Shown here piece by piece: positions 40,877-48,967 of a stretch of 64,000 nt of DNA. The notes under the pieces were generated by a model that saw only the letters and a list, made by a program, of their open reading frames with translations, searched no databases and was not told where the DNA came from. Positions within the stretch are counted from its first letter, which is position 1. Each line of letters starts with the position of its first letter. Source of the DNA: Haemophilus haemolyticus_L (GTDB taxonomy: Bacteria > Pseudomonadota > Gammaproteobacteria > Enterobacterales > Pasteurellaceae); NCBI RefSeq assembly GCF_003490595.1, contig NZ_QQGY01000007.1:1-64000 (forward strand), written 5' to 3'. The position numbers were made by a program, and so were the translations under genes.

Positions 40877-41202
40877 TGATCTGCCCCCCAAAAGTTGGAC
40901 AGGTTAGTTAACTTAAATATTGAGCTCGGTATTGCACTGGGCTCAATCCTCTTAAACCAAGTTTAATGCATTTTCGGTGTTTGAAGGTTTGTATAAGGCG
41001 ATTTTACGCCATCAAGCCCTCTTTCCCGAAATGCTTTTAGCCAATAAATGACGAGAGCATGGGAAATTTGATGAAGTTTAGCCACCTCACGGATACCATA
41101 ACCCTGTTCAGTGACGAGTTTGATAATTTTTAAACGAAATTGATAAGAGTAGGACATAATCTGCACCTCAAATTAGGTGTCCAGGTTTTGGAGTGCAGAT
41201 CA
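40877..41202 (-). mobile_element. Internally deleted IS3-like element with both terminal repeats
   Basis: Terminal inverted repeats 40877-40900 and 41179-41202 match at 20 of 24 bases (both start TGATCTGC). Inside, on the minus strand, 41166-40963 encodes a 67-residue OrfA-like helix-turn-helix (YQFRLKIIKLVTEQGYGIRE; ALVIYWLKAFRERGLDGV). The rest of OrfA and all of OrfB are missing. The element can no longer move alone. It shares ends with the relic at 1-153. Confidence 0.75.
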
Positions 41203-41256
41203 ACAAGCGGTCAAATTTTTCCCTCATTTTGCAAATAATGAGAAGAATTTGACCGC
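41203..41256 (-). terminator. Terminator of the opa-like gene carrying an Actinobacillus-type uptake sequence
   Basis: An 11-bp inverted repeat (GCGGTCAAATT at 41207-41217, AATTTGACCGC at 41246-41256) with an inner CTCATT/AATGAG helix. The left arm belongs to ACAAGCGGTCAAATTT (41203-41218), which fits the Apl-type (Actinobacillus/Mannheimia) uptake consensus rather than the Haemophilus AAGTGCGGT core used elsewhere in the window. Confidence 0.75.
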
Positions 41257-41282
41257 ATAAACAGAAAACTAAATTTGTTTAA

Positions 41283-42056
41283 TTAAAAACGGTAACGTAC
41301 ACCGAAAGAGGCTTCGTGAGTTTTAAAACGCACATTTTCTAAATGTCCCCAATCATTATAACGATAACCTAAGTCTAAGGTAATATTCGGTGTAATGTCA
41401 TAGCCAATACCACCAATAAAACCAAAGCCAATGCGTTTTATGGTTCTGGAATATGATGTTTCCTCATACGCCTTCACATCTCCGCCTATTGGCGTATTGT
41501 TAGCCTTTAATGTAAGTTTTGTTGTAAATTCATCTTTTGTGTAACCGCTGGCAGCAACATGCCCAACTCCAATTCTTGCACCAACATAAGGTTTAATTTT
41601 ATATTCAGTATCAAAATCATAAATTACAGAAATACCATAAGAATTCTTGGCTTGGAAACTACCTGCATCTTTGTGATCAATTACTGTGCTAGATTTAACT
41701 AGATTCATCGGAGGAGTCGATCCAGCAGGATCTTTTTCGATAGGTTCACTAATAAGATGTTTGCCGTGACTCCATTTACGATAATGAGCATAATCTACTG
41801 CAATTCGCCAATTGCCAAAATCATAACCAATAGAAAAACGAGGATGGTTGGAATGAGTTTTGATGTATGAATAGTCTTGTAATATTTCAGGTTGATTTGG
41901 AGCGTGTGTCTCTATTTTTTCACGTGCGTGCACCCAATCGGCTTGCACATAACCCCCTTTTCCATTATCTTCCGCTTGTACAGCAGAAGAGAAAAGAAGA
42001 GAAGAGAAGAGAAGAGAAGAGAAGAGAAGAGAAGATTTCTCAATTCGAATATTCAT
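41283..42056 (-). CDS. opa: Opa-like outer-membrane beta-barrel, phase-variable by pentanucleotide repeats
   Basis: A 257-residue member of the neisserial opacity family. The signal peptide is built from SSLLF repeats and ends SSAVQA|ED. Short hydrophilic loops and amphipathic strands follow, with C-terminal strand EASFGVRYRF ending in Phe. The signal region is encoded by TCTTC units (a permutation of CTCTT), in frame as sequenced, so the gene reads ON. A strong Shine-Dalgarno (GGAGGAA) precedes ATG 42056. Flanked by an IS relic; its terminator carries a foreign-type uptake sequence. It probably mediates adhesion, by analogy only. Confidence 0.87.
   Translation of the reverse strand: MNIRIEKSSLLFSSLLFSSLLFSSAVQAEDNGKGGYVQADWVHAREKIETHAPNQPEILQDYSYIKTHSNHPRFSIGYDFGNWRIAVDYAHYRKWSHGKHLISEPIEKDPAGSTPPMNLVKSSTVIDHKDAGSFQAKNSYGISVIYDFDTEYKIKPYVGARIGVGHVAASGYTKDEFTTKLTLKANNTPIGGDVKAYEETSYSRTIKRIGFGFIGGIGYDITPNITLDLGYRYNDWGHLENVRFKTHEASFGVRYRF
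41986..42035 (-). repeat. Pentanucleotide tract (TCTTC)n in the opa-like signal sequence
   Basis: On the plus strand GAAGA occurs eight times perfectly at 41996-42035. It is preceded by one altered unit (GAAAA, 41991-41995) and one more perfect unit (41986-41990). Gain or loss of one unit shifts the frame, which would switch the gene off. Confidence 0.95.
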
Positions 42057-42240
42057 TAGGGTTCCTCCAAAGGATTTTTGTTAAAAATAAAATTTTTATA
42101 GTCGATTTTTGAAAATCGTACTTCATTTTACTCTATCCTATAATATAAGTAAAAATGTTTTAATTAAAGCATAAAATAACAGCAAAATTTGACTGATTGG
42201 TTTTTTATGCTTTCTATCAAACTATATTATTTATAAAAAA

Positions 42241-42275
42241 ATGCCTTTCCTATTTATGAACGGAAAGGCATTTTT
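42241..42275 (-). terminator. Hairpin between efp and the opa-like gene
   Basis: Arms ATGCCTTTCC and GGAAAGGCAT flanked by A and T runs. It probably ends efp transcription. The rest of the 298-base gap is AT-rich opa leader. Confidence 0.75.
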
Positions 42276-42354
42276 ATCGCATGAATTGTAGTGCTTTTTA
42301 TTACTGCGACATAATATATCGCAGAAATTACCCGCACTTTTGTCATCTAAGCAA

Positions 42355-42921
42355 TTATTTCACACGAGAAACGTATTCGCCAGAACGAGTATCTACTTTG
42401 ATTACTTCACCGATTTGAACGAAAAGAGGTACTTTTACGACTGCGCCAGTGCTTAATGTTGCTGGTTTACCGCCAGTACCTGCTGTATCGCCTTTAAGGC
42501 CTGGGTCTGTATCGACGATTTCTAATTCAACAAAGTTTGGTGGAGTAACAGTAATTGGCGCACCATTCCATAAAGTCACGATACAATCTGCTTGGTCTAA
42601 TAACCATTTTTCTGCATCACCTACAGCTTTTGCATCAGCAGAGTATTGTTCAAATGTTTCTGGGTGCATGAAGTACCAGAATGCATCGTCTTTGTATGAA
42701 TAAGTTAAGTTAAGATCCATAACATCAGCAGCTTCAACCGAAGTACCAGATTTGAAGTTTACGTCTAATACTTTGCCTGAAATTAATTTACGAATACGAG
42801 TACGGGTGAAAGCTTGACCTTTACCTGGTTTTACGAACTCATTTTCAACGATTACGCAAGGTTCGCCGTCTTGCATAAATTTTAGACCTGGTTTGAAATC
42901 ACTGGTAGTATATGTAGCCAT
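42355..42921 (-). CDS. efp: Elongation factor P
   Basis: A 188-residue, three-domain translation factor that rescues ribosomes stalled at polyproline. The lysine modified by EpmA/EpmB lies in the N-terminal loop FVKPGKGQAFTRTR. It is divergent from its modification gene epmB, with only 37 bp between the start codons. Confidence 0.96.
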   Translation of the reverse strand: MATYTTSDFKPGLKFMQDGEPCVIVENEFVKPGKGQAFTRTRIRKLISGKVLDVNFKSGTSVEAADVMDLNLTYSYKDDAFWYFMHPETFEQYSADAKAVGDAEKWLLDQADCIVTLWNGAPITVTPPNFVELEIVDTDPGLKGDTAGTGGKPATLSTGAVVKVPLFVQIGEVIKVDTRSGEYVSRVK

Positions 42922-42958
42922 ATTTTTAATATCCTAAAAATTAGAGATGGTTTGAAAA

Positions 42959-43975
42959 GTGCGTATTTTAACCCAAGAACCCGTCATTAGAGAAGAACAA
43001 AATTGGCTCACAATTCTAAAAAATGCGATTTCAGATCCTAAATTATTGCTAAAAGCCTTAAATTTACCAGAAGATGACTTTGAGCAATCTATTGCTGCGC
43101 GGAAACTTTTTTCGCTTCGTGTGCCACAACCTTTCATTGATAAAATAGAAAAAGGTAATCCGCAAGATCCTCTTTTCTTGCAAGTGATGTGTTCTGATTT
43201 AGAATTTGTGCAAGCCGAAGGATTTAGTACGGATCCCTTAGAAGAAAAAAATGCCAATGCGGTGCCGAATATTCTTCATAAATATCAAAACCGCTTGCTC
43301 TTTATGGCGAAGGGTGGTTGTGCGGTGAATTGTCGTTATTGCTTCCGCCGACATTTTCCTTACGATGAAAACCCGGGAAATAAAAAAAGCTGGCAACTAG
43401 CATTAGATTACATTGCAGTGCATCCTGAAATTGAAGAAGTGATTTTTTCAGGCGGTGATCCTTTAATGGCGAAAGATCATGAGTTAGCGTGGTTAATAAA
43501 ACATTTGGAAAATATACCGCACTTACAACGTTTGCGTATTCACACTCGTTTGCCTGTCGTGATTCCGCAACGGATTACTGATGAATTTTGTACCTTATTA
43601 GCAGAAACTCGTTTGCAAACTGTTATGGTGACACACATTAATCACCCAAATGAAATTGATCAAATTTTTGCTCATGCGATGCAAAAATTAAAAGCTGTGA
43701 ATGTCACGCTTTTGAATCAATCCGTTTTGCTAAAAGACGTGAATGATGACGCGCAAATTCTAAAAATATTGAGTGATAAACTTTTCCAAACAGGAATTTT
43801 GCCTTATTACTTGCATTTGCTAGATAAAGTGCAAGGAGCGAGCCATTTTCTGATTAGCGATATAGAGGCTATGCAAATTTATAAAACCTTGCAATCTCTT
43901 ACATCTGGCTATCTTGTTCCCAAACTCGCACGAGAAATTGCTGGCGAACCAAATAAGACTTTATACGCGGAATAA
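42959..43975 (+). CDS. epmB: EF-P (R)-beta-lysylation protein EpmB
   Basis: A radical-SAM lysine 2,3-aminomutase-like enzyme, 338 aa, that makes (R)-beta-lysine for EF-P. Cluster motif CAVNCRYCFRRHF and FSGGDPLM. The start is GTG at 42959, inside the uptake-like string AAAAGTGCG; no better start with a Shine-Dalgarno is visible because efp begins 37 bp away. Confidence 0.92.
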   Translation: MRILTQEPVIREEQNWLTILKNAISDPKLLLKALNLPEDDFEQSIAARKLFSLRVPQPFIDKIEKGNPQDPLFLQVMCSDLEFVQAEGFSTDPLEEKNANAVPNILHKYQNRLLFMAKGGCAVNCRYCFRRHFPYDENPGNKKSWQLALDYIAVHPEIEEVIFSGGDPLMAKDHELAWLIKHLENIPHLQRLRIHTRLPVVIPQRITDEFCTLLAETRLQTVMVTHINHPNEIDQIFAHAMQKLKAVNVTLLNQSVLLKDVNDDAQILKILSDKLFQTGILPYYLHLLDKVQGASHFLISDIEAMQIYKTLQSLTSGYLVPKLAREIAGEPNKTLYAE

Positions 43976-44059
43976 GATCCGATAAAATATCACGTAATTT
44001 TTTCGCCGCACTTCCGTGGCTAATTAACATGAATAACAACAAGTATCAGGAGTAATCCA

Positions 44060-45409
44060 GTGGATTCTATGAATAAAAATCAAAATGAACAATCATCTCA
44101 AGATGAATTAGATTTAGGCCTTAACCAAGAGCCGATTACACCAAAGAAAACAATTCAGCCAAGTTCGTCAATTTTAGGTAAAGCAAAAGGGTTATTTGCC
44201 AAAAAAAATCACGTGCAAACTAACTTTCAGCAACGTAAAGAACCTACTTTTGGCGATTCATCAGCGCAAGAAAATGCTCCTTTAATTCCGAGTGAAAATT
44301 TGAAAACAGCACAAGAGCCAGTTCTTCAAACTTCTTCCACAGAAGAAAATATTTCTACTGTTGATGAAGAAATCAGTGCTGAAAATAACGCGGATGAAAC
44401 CGTCGAAAAGGCTGAAAAACCTATTTTAGCCCAACCAGAAAAATGGAAAGTGTTGCAAGTATTACCGGCAAAGCATCGCCGTTTATTTATGGCTATTTTG
44501 GCGTTGGTCATTTTATTAATTATTTTCTTTGCATTAAAACCAAGTTCTGACACTGTTGAGTCTTTCACTCAGTCTAACAGCAATGAAATTCCAGTGCAGT
44601 TCCAATCTTTAGATCAAAATCAACCAGTTGAAACCACGATTTTAGATAATCCACCTGCACAAAATCAAATGGCTGCAGAGCAAGCTAACCAACCTGAATC
44701 TGCGCCAAAAGCAGATGACTCAGCTAATAGTGCGACCGCTCAAAATCAACCTGCAGAAAACGTAGCTGCGCCACAAAACATGGCTGAGCCACAAAATATG
44801 GCTCAAGCTCCAGTTCAAACCTCAAATACAATGGATTCAGCTAAGCCTATGCAAGCAGCTCAATCTGAGCAACTACAAACTCAAGCTCAAGTGGAACAGT
44901 CAAAAGCGCCAACTGTTGTAGCACCAGTTCCACCAGTGAAAAAAGTAGTAGAACAACAAGTTGCGCATAAAGATATTGCGAAAAAAGAAGTGAAGGTTGC
45001 TGAAAAAGCACATGTACCAGCAAAAGCAACTGAACAAACCGTCGCTAAAACAGTAGGAAAAGCACCAATTGTTGAAGCAAAGCCAGTTCAAGTGAAAAAA
45101 GAAACTAAGGTTCAAATAGTTGATGCAAAACCTGCAACAAAAGCAGCTGCACCAACTGCATCGGCGAAAACGTTAACTGTGCCTAAAGGCGTTTCTCTTA
45201 TGCAAGTATTCCGTGACAATCAACTTAATATTTCGGATGTTAATGCAATGAGTAAAGCTGCGGGTGCGGGCAATGTTTTAAGTAGCTTTAAACCGGGTGA
45301 TAAAGTTGCAGTATCTGTGAACAGTCAAGGGCGAGTAAATGAAATGCGTTTATCTAACGGTACGCGATTTGTCCGTCAGTCTGATGGTTCTTATGAATAT
45401 AAAAAATAA
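44060..45409 (+). CDS. oapA: Opacity-associated protein OapA
   Basis: A 449-residue cell-envelope protein of H. influenzae linked to colony opacity and nasopharyngeal colonisation. It has an acidic N-terminal cytoplasmic region, one membrane helix (~141-161, LFMAILALVILLIIFFALK) and a long Gln/Ala/Pro- and Lys/Val-rich periplasmic spacer. The C-terminal OapA/LysM-like domain reads LTVPKGVSLMQVFRDNQLN. GTG at 44060 is seven nt after AGGAG; the ATG nine bases later is too far. It forms a pair with oapB. Confidence 0.92.
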   Translation: MDSMNKNQNEQSSQDELDLGLNQEPITPKKTIQPSSSILGKAKGLFAKKNHVQTNFQQRKEPTFGDSSAQENAPLIPSENLKTAQEPVLQTSSTEENISTVDEEISAENNADETVEKAEKPILAQPEKWKVLQVLPAKHRRLFMAILALVILLIIFFALKPSSDTVESFTQSNSNEIPVQFQSLDQNQPVETTILDNPPAQNQMAAEQANQPESAPKADDSANSATAQNQPAENVAAPQNMAEPQNMAQAPVQTSNTMDSAKPMQAAQSEQLQTQAQVEQSKAPTVVAPVPPVKKVVEQQVAHKDIAKKEVKVAEKAHVPAKATEQTVAKTVGKAPIVEAKPVQVKKETKVQIVDAKPATKAAAPTASAKTLTVPKGVSLMQVFRDNQLNISDVNAMSKAAGAGNVLSSFKPGDKVAVSVNSQGRVNEMRLSNGTRFVRQSDGSYEYKK

Positions 45410-45456
45410 TATTTAGGGCGAGTAATCGCCCATTTTTCTTTTGCAAGTAGGATTCT

Positions 45457-45861
45457 ATGTTTAAAAAAACGTTTCTAATTTTAACCGCACTTTGCTTGAT
45501 CGGTTGTGCTCAAAATGGTTTACCAAAGAAGCCAGAGCCGCAAAAGATGCAGGTGGAAAAAGTAGATAAAGCTTTGCAAAAAGGTGAGGCTAAGGTTTAT
45601 TTGTGTAAAGATGATAAGCAAGTTCGTGTGGTTCATTCCACTCAAAAAAGACGTAAAAAATCATTGCATCACATTACGGTGACTTTTAATTCTATGTCAG
45701 AAAAATTGACATTAATGATTTCTGAGCGCGGTAAAAATTACGGCAATATTCGTTGGGCGTGGCAAGAGCGCGATGATTTTAGTGTGCTAAAAACTAATTT
45801 AGGTGAAGTTTTAGCGGAACAATGTGTATTACAACCCGTAGAGCGTTTATCCGGTAATTAA
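45457..45861 (+). CDS. oapB: Opacity-associated protein OapB
   Basis: A 134-residue lipoprotein (lipobox LIG|C) encoded just after oapA and needed for OapA-linked opacity in H. influenzae. The C-terminal domain resembles the MliC-like lysozyme-inhibitor fold in size and Cys spacing, which I infer only weakly. An uptake sequence in the signal region encodes TALC. Its stop is two nt before recO. Confidence 0.87.
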   Translation: MFKKTFLILTALCLIGCAQNGLPKKPEPQKMQVEKVDKALQKGEAKVYLCKDDKQVRVVHSTQKRRKKSLHHITVTFNSMSEKLTLMISERGKNYGNIRWAWQERDDFSVLKTNLGEVLAEQCVLQPVERLSGN

Positions 45862-45863
45862 TT

Positions 45864-46574
45864 GTGCAAACCGAACTCCAGCGAGGCTTTATTCTTCATC
45901 GTCGCCCTTATAGTGAAACGAGTCTTTTAGTCGATTTGTTTACTGAAGAAAGTGGTCGCCTAACCGTGATCGCCAAGGGCGCACGAGCAAAGCGTTCATC
46001 TTGGAAGTCGGTCTTGCAACCTTTCACACCTTTATTGTTGCGTTGGACGGGAAAAAGTTCATTGAAAACCCTTACTAAAGCTGAACCCGCCGCAATTACA
46101 CTTCCTTTACAACAAACTGCACTTTATAGCGGTTTTTATGTGAATGAGTTACTGACTCGTGTCATTGAGCCTGAAACGCCGAATACTTCGCTGTTTCAAC
46201 ATTATTTAAAATGCTTAACGGGCTTGGCAACTGAAACCAACGTTGAGCCAACTTTGCGTCTTTTTGAATTTCAACTTTTACAAATTCTCGGTTACGGCGT
46301 GGATTTTCTGCATTGTGCAGGGTCTGGCGAGCCAGTGGATTTCTCAATGACATATCGTTATCGTGAGGAAAAAGGTTTCATTGCATCCTTAGTGAAAGAT
46401 AATCTCACTTTTTACGGCAGAGATTTGTTAGCCTTTGAAGCCCTTGATTTTTCTGATGATGCGGTACGTCAAGCGGCAAAACGTTTTACTCGTATTGCAC
46501 TGAAACCTTATCTTGGCGATAAACCGCTAAAAAGCCGAGAGTTATTCACTCAAAATATTTTACTTCTAAAATAA
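45864..46574 (+). CDS. recO: DNA repair protein RecO
   Basis: A 236-residue RecFOR mediator that loads RecA on SSB-coated DNA. OB-fold N-terminus QRGFILHRRPYSETSLLVDL, then a helical domain. The start is GTG 45864; the stop overlaps the rlmD ATG (TAATG). Confidence 0.92.
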   Translation: MQTELQRGFILHRRPYSETSLLVDLFTEESGRLTVIAKGARAKRSSWKSVLQPFTPLLLRWTGKSSLKTLTKAEPAAITLPLQQTALYSGFYVNELLTRVIEPETPNTSLFQHYLKCLTGLATETNVEPTLRLFEFQLLQILGYGVDFLHCAGSGEPVDFSMTYRYREEKGFIASLVKDNLTFYGRDLLAFEALDFSDDAVRQAAKRFTRIALKPYLGDKPLKSRELFTQNILLLK

Positions 46575-47890
46575 TGGTTCTTCTTTATACCCCAAAAAAG
46601 CAAAAAACAAAAAATGTTCAAACCATTACGGCTGATATTCTTGATTTAGATTATCAAGGTTTAGGCGTAGCGAAAATTAATGGTAAAACTTGGTTTATTG
46701 AAAATGCACTTCCGCACGAAAAAGTGGAATGTCGGATTCTGGAAGATAAACGCCAATATGGGCATGCTATGGCAAAAAAATGGCTAATGAAAAGCCCTGA
46801 ACGTTTAGCACCAAAATGTGCTCATTTTATGCGTTGTGGTGGTTGCCAAGGACAACATATTCCTATTGAAATGCAGAGGGAAGCGAAAGAATCCGCATTG
46901 TTTAAGCGATTAAGTAAATTACAGTCAGAGCCGATTTCATTTCAACCTATGATTTGTGGCGACGCTTGGGCGTATCGTCGTCGTGTACGTTTGAGTTTAT
47001 GGTTTAATCCAAACACAAAACAAATTGACATGGGCTTTCGTCAGAAAAATGCCAATGATTTAGTTACCGTTCAATCTTGCGAAGTGGCAGAACCTGCAAT
47101 TAATTATTTACTGCCTAAATTAACCGCGCTTTTAGAACAATTCTCTGCGCCAAAGCAGCTTGGGCATATTGAACTTGTGGCGGCCGATAATGGCGTTGCA
47201 ATGTTGTTACGTTATACGAAAAATCTTGCAGAAATTGACCGCACTTTATTGCTCAAATTTGCTGAACAAGAAAAGTTAATGCTGTTTTTACAAAGCGATG
47301 AAGGCATTGAACAAATCTATGGCGATTCGCCTTATTATCAATTTCCTGATGGCATAAAATTACATTTTGATATTCGTGATTTTATCCAAGTAAATCGTGC
47401 ATTAAATGAACGAATGGTTAATACCGCGTTGGATTGGCTTGAATTGAGCCAACAAGATTGCGTGTTAGATTTATTTTGCGGCATGGGGAATTTTACGCTT
47501 CCTCTCGCTAAACGCGTGAAAAGTGCGGTAGGTATTGAAGGCGTTTTTGATATGGTACAAAAAGCGGAGCAAAATACCGCAAGAAACCAAATCAAGAATA
47601 TTGAATTTTTCCAAGCGGATCTTGACCAATCCTTTGTTGAACAACCTTGGGCACGTCAGTCATTCAATAAAATTTTGCTTGATCCTCCACGTAGCGGCGC
47701 AGCTTTCGCGTTAAATGCTTTATGCGAGTTGAAAGCAGAGAAAATTTTATATGTATCTTGTAATCCTGCAACATTAGTGCGTGATGCGGAAATTTTACGT
47801 GATTTTGACTACAAGATTGAAAAAAGTGCGGTGATAGATATGTTCCCTCATACGGGGCATTTGGAATCGATAACGTTGTTTGGAAAATAA
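46574..47890 (+). CDS. rlmD: 23S rRNA (uracil(1939)-C5)-methyltransferase
   Basis: A 438-residue enzyme with an N-terminal TRAM domain, a 4Fe-4S cluster region (CAHFMRCGGCQGQH), the SAM loop VLDLFCGMGNFTLPLA and the catalytic VSCNPATL. Translationally coupled to recO. Confidence 0.95.
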   Translation: MVLLYTPKKQKTKNVQTITADILDLDYQGLGVAKINGKTWFIENALPHEKVECRILEDKRQYGHAMAKKWLMKSPERLAPKCAHFMRCGGCQGQHIPIEMQREAKESALFKRLSKLQSEPISFQPMICGDAWAYRRRVRLSLWFNPNTKQIDMGFRQKNANDLVTVQSCEVAEPAINYLLPKLTALLEQFSAPKQLGHIELVAADNGVAMLLRYTKNLAEIDRTLLLKFAEQEKLMLFLQSDEGIEQIYGDSPYYQFPDGIKLHFDIRDFIQVNRALNERMVNTALDWLELSQQDCVLDLFCGMGNFTLPLAKRVKSAVGIEGVFDMVQKAEQNTARNQIKNIEFFQADLDQSFVEQPWARQSFNKILLDPPRSGAAFALNALCELKAEKILYVSCNPATLVRDAEILRDFDYKIEKSAVIDMFPHTGHLESITLFGK

Positions 47891-47949
47891 CTTTCTAATC
47901 CACCGAAACATCATTAATTTCAATGGTAGGTAGGAAGTCCCCTAAGTTC

Positions 47950-48190
47950 CTATCCCTTGCTATTAATTTCTTCTGTCTGCTGAATTAATTTGCTTGCTGA
48001 AACACTTCAATCCATTCGCTAATTTAAAAATTGTTGTTAAAAACAGTTGTTACTGACCAAGCTCTAATTTACTCACATAAATACGTTAAATATCCGCTTC
48101 AAATTCAAGTTGTTCTTACGTTAAACTCTGCTCTTTTCTGAGCTTGCGGATGGCTTTACCAAAAGAAAAAATAACGTTGCCCCAAATTGC
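47950..48190 (-). pseudogene. Decayed XRE-family helix-turn-helix regulator
   Basis: The minus strand reads FGKAIRKLRKEQSLT, stop, EQLEFEADI, stop, RIYVSKLELGQ, stop, then TTIFKLANGLK. After a frame change it reads SASKLIQQTEEINSKG and ends at a TAG (47952-47950). Intact relatives have Gln or another residue at the stop positions (for example SLTQEQLAFEA), so at least three nonsense changes and one frameshift have accumulated. Such regulators often control restriction-modification or toxin loci; no partner gene remains nearby. The 5' end is approximate. Confidence 0.75.
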
Positions 48191-48270
48191 TCACTTAATT
48201 CAATTCCTGCTATTGTAGGAATTTCACCAGTACGCTAGACTTTAACCTACATATAACTATATTAATTTAA

Positions 48271-48389
48271 GGAGCTGACGTAGATTAGCCCCCAAAATTA
48301 AAAGAGCTTATTTTGTATATATTTCTTTAATTTAGAATGAGTTATCTTCATTTTATAGACTGGTACACTTGCTAATCTACATCAGCCCC
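48271..48389 (-). mobile_element. Internally deleted IS1016-like (IS1595 family) element
   Basis: Inverted ends GGAGCTGACGTAGATTAGC (48271-48289) and, on the minus strand from 48389, GGGGCTGATGTAGATTAGC. Between them, ATG at 48351 on the minus strand opens MKITHSKLKKYIQNKLF then stop. This resembles the first residues of the IS1016 transposase as I remember it. About 119 bp remain, so it is a MITE-sized relic. Confidence 0.65.
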
Positions 48390-48418
48390 TAAATTATTAT
48401 TCAATAACCTATTAGTCT

Positions 48419-48967
48419 CTAACCAGCAATCATCCAAAGTCCACCTAACATATCAAGCATTAGGTTATTTAAGAACAATAAGATAAATACGACGACCATA
48501 GGAGAAAAATCAATCATACCTAATGTTGGTAAGAATCGACGGATAGGTTTTAAAAGTGGTTCTGAGAGTTGATAAAACGCATAAATCACAGGGCTATTGC
48601 CACGATTAAACCAACTTAAAACAGCCCCAATAAAAAGCACATAAAAAATGGCTAAGCCAATGCTTTTCAATACAGTTAACACACCCAATACTAAGAGTAC
48701 ATTTACTGATAAACCAAAATAAATAATACCTTTCAACATACCGATAATAAATACTAACAGTAAAGCAGAAGTATCGATATTTTTCACTGTAGGCGTAATT
48801 TTACGCAGAGGTTTTAATACTGGATCAGTCATTTTTACCGCAAATGTTGAAACAGGGTTGTAATAATCCACTCGAGCAAACTGTAACCAGGCTCGTAAGA
48901 TTAATACAAGTGCATAAAGATTAATAATTGACCCGATAAATAATGCGGTTTGAGATAATTCCATCAT
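48419..48967 (-). CDS. YggT-family membrane protein
   Basis: A 182-residue protein with two repeats of the YggT domain, each with two helices (LVLILRAWLQFARVDYYNP and VLFIGAVLSWFNRGNSPV). YggT proteins are linked to osmotic tolerance and septal or division-site functions in some bacteria. ATG at 48967 overlaps the corA TGA, so the pair is coupled. Confidence 0.85.
   Translation of the reverse strand: MMELSQTALFIGSIINLYALVLILRAWLQFARVDYYNPVSTFAVKMTDPVLKPLRKITPTVKNIDTSALLLVFIIGMLKGIIYFGLSVNVLLVLGVLTVLKSIGLAIFYVLFIGAVLSWFNRGNSPVIYAFYQLSEPLLKPIRRFLPTLGMIDFSPMVVVFILLFLNNLMLDMLGGLWMIAG

Noticed and set aside
41986..42035. The GAAGA tract as a CRISPR or minisatellite array
   Set aside because: The units are 5 bp with no spacers and lie within a coding sequence.
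41867..42112. Plus-strand frame rich in Lys/Arg/Glu opposite the opa-like gene
   Set aside because: It is the antisense shadow of the GAAGA repeat tract, with no start signal or family resemblance.
48100..48270. Second gene remnant upstream of the XRE relic (GEIPTIAGIELSEQFG in another frame)
   Set aside because: The open stretch is short and matches no family I recognise, so it is not listed as a feature.
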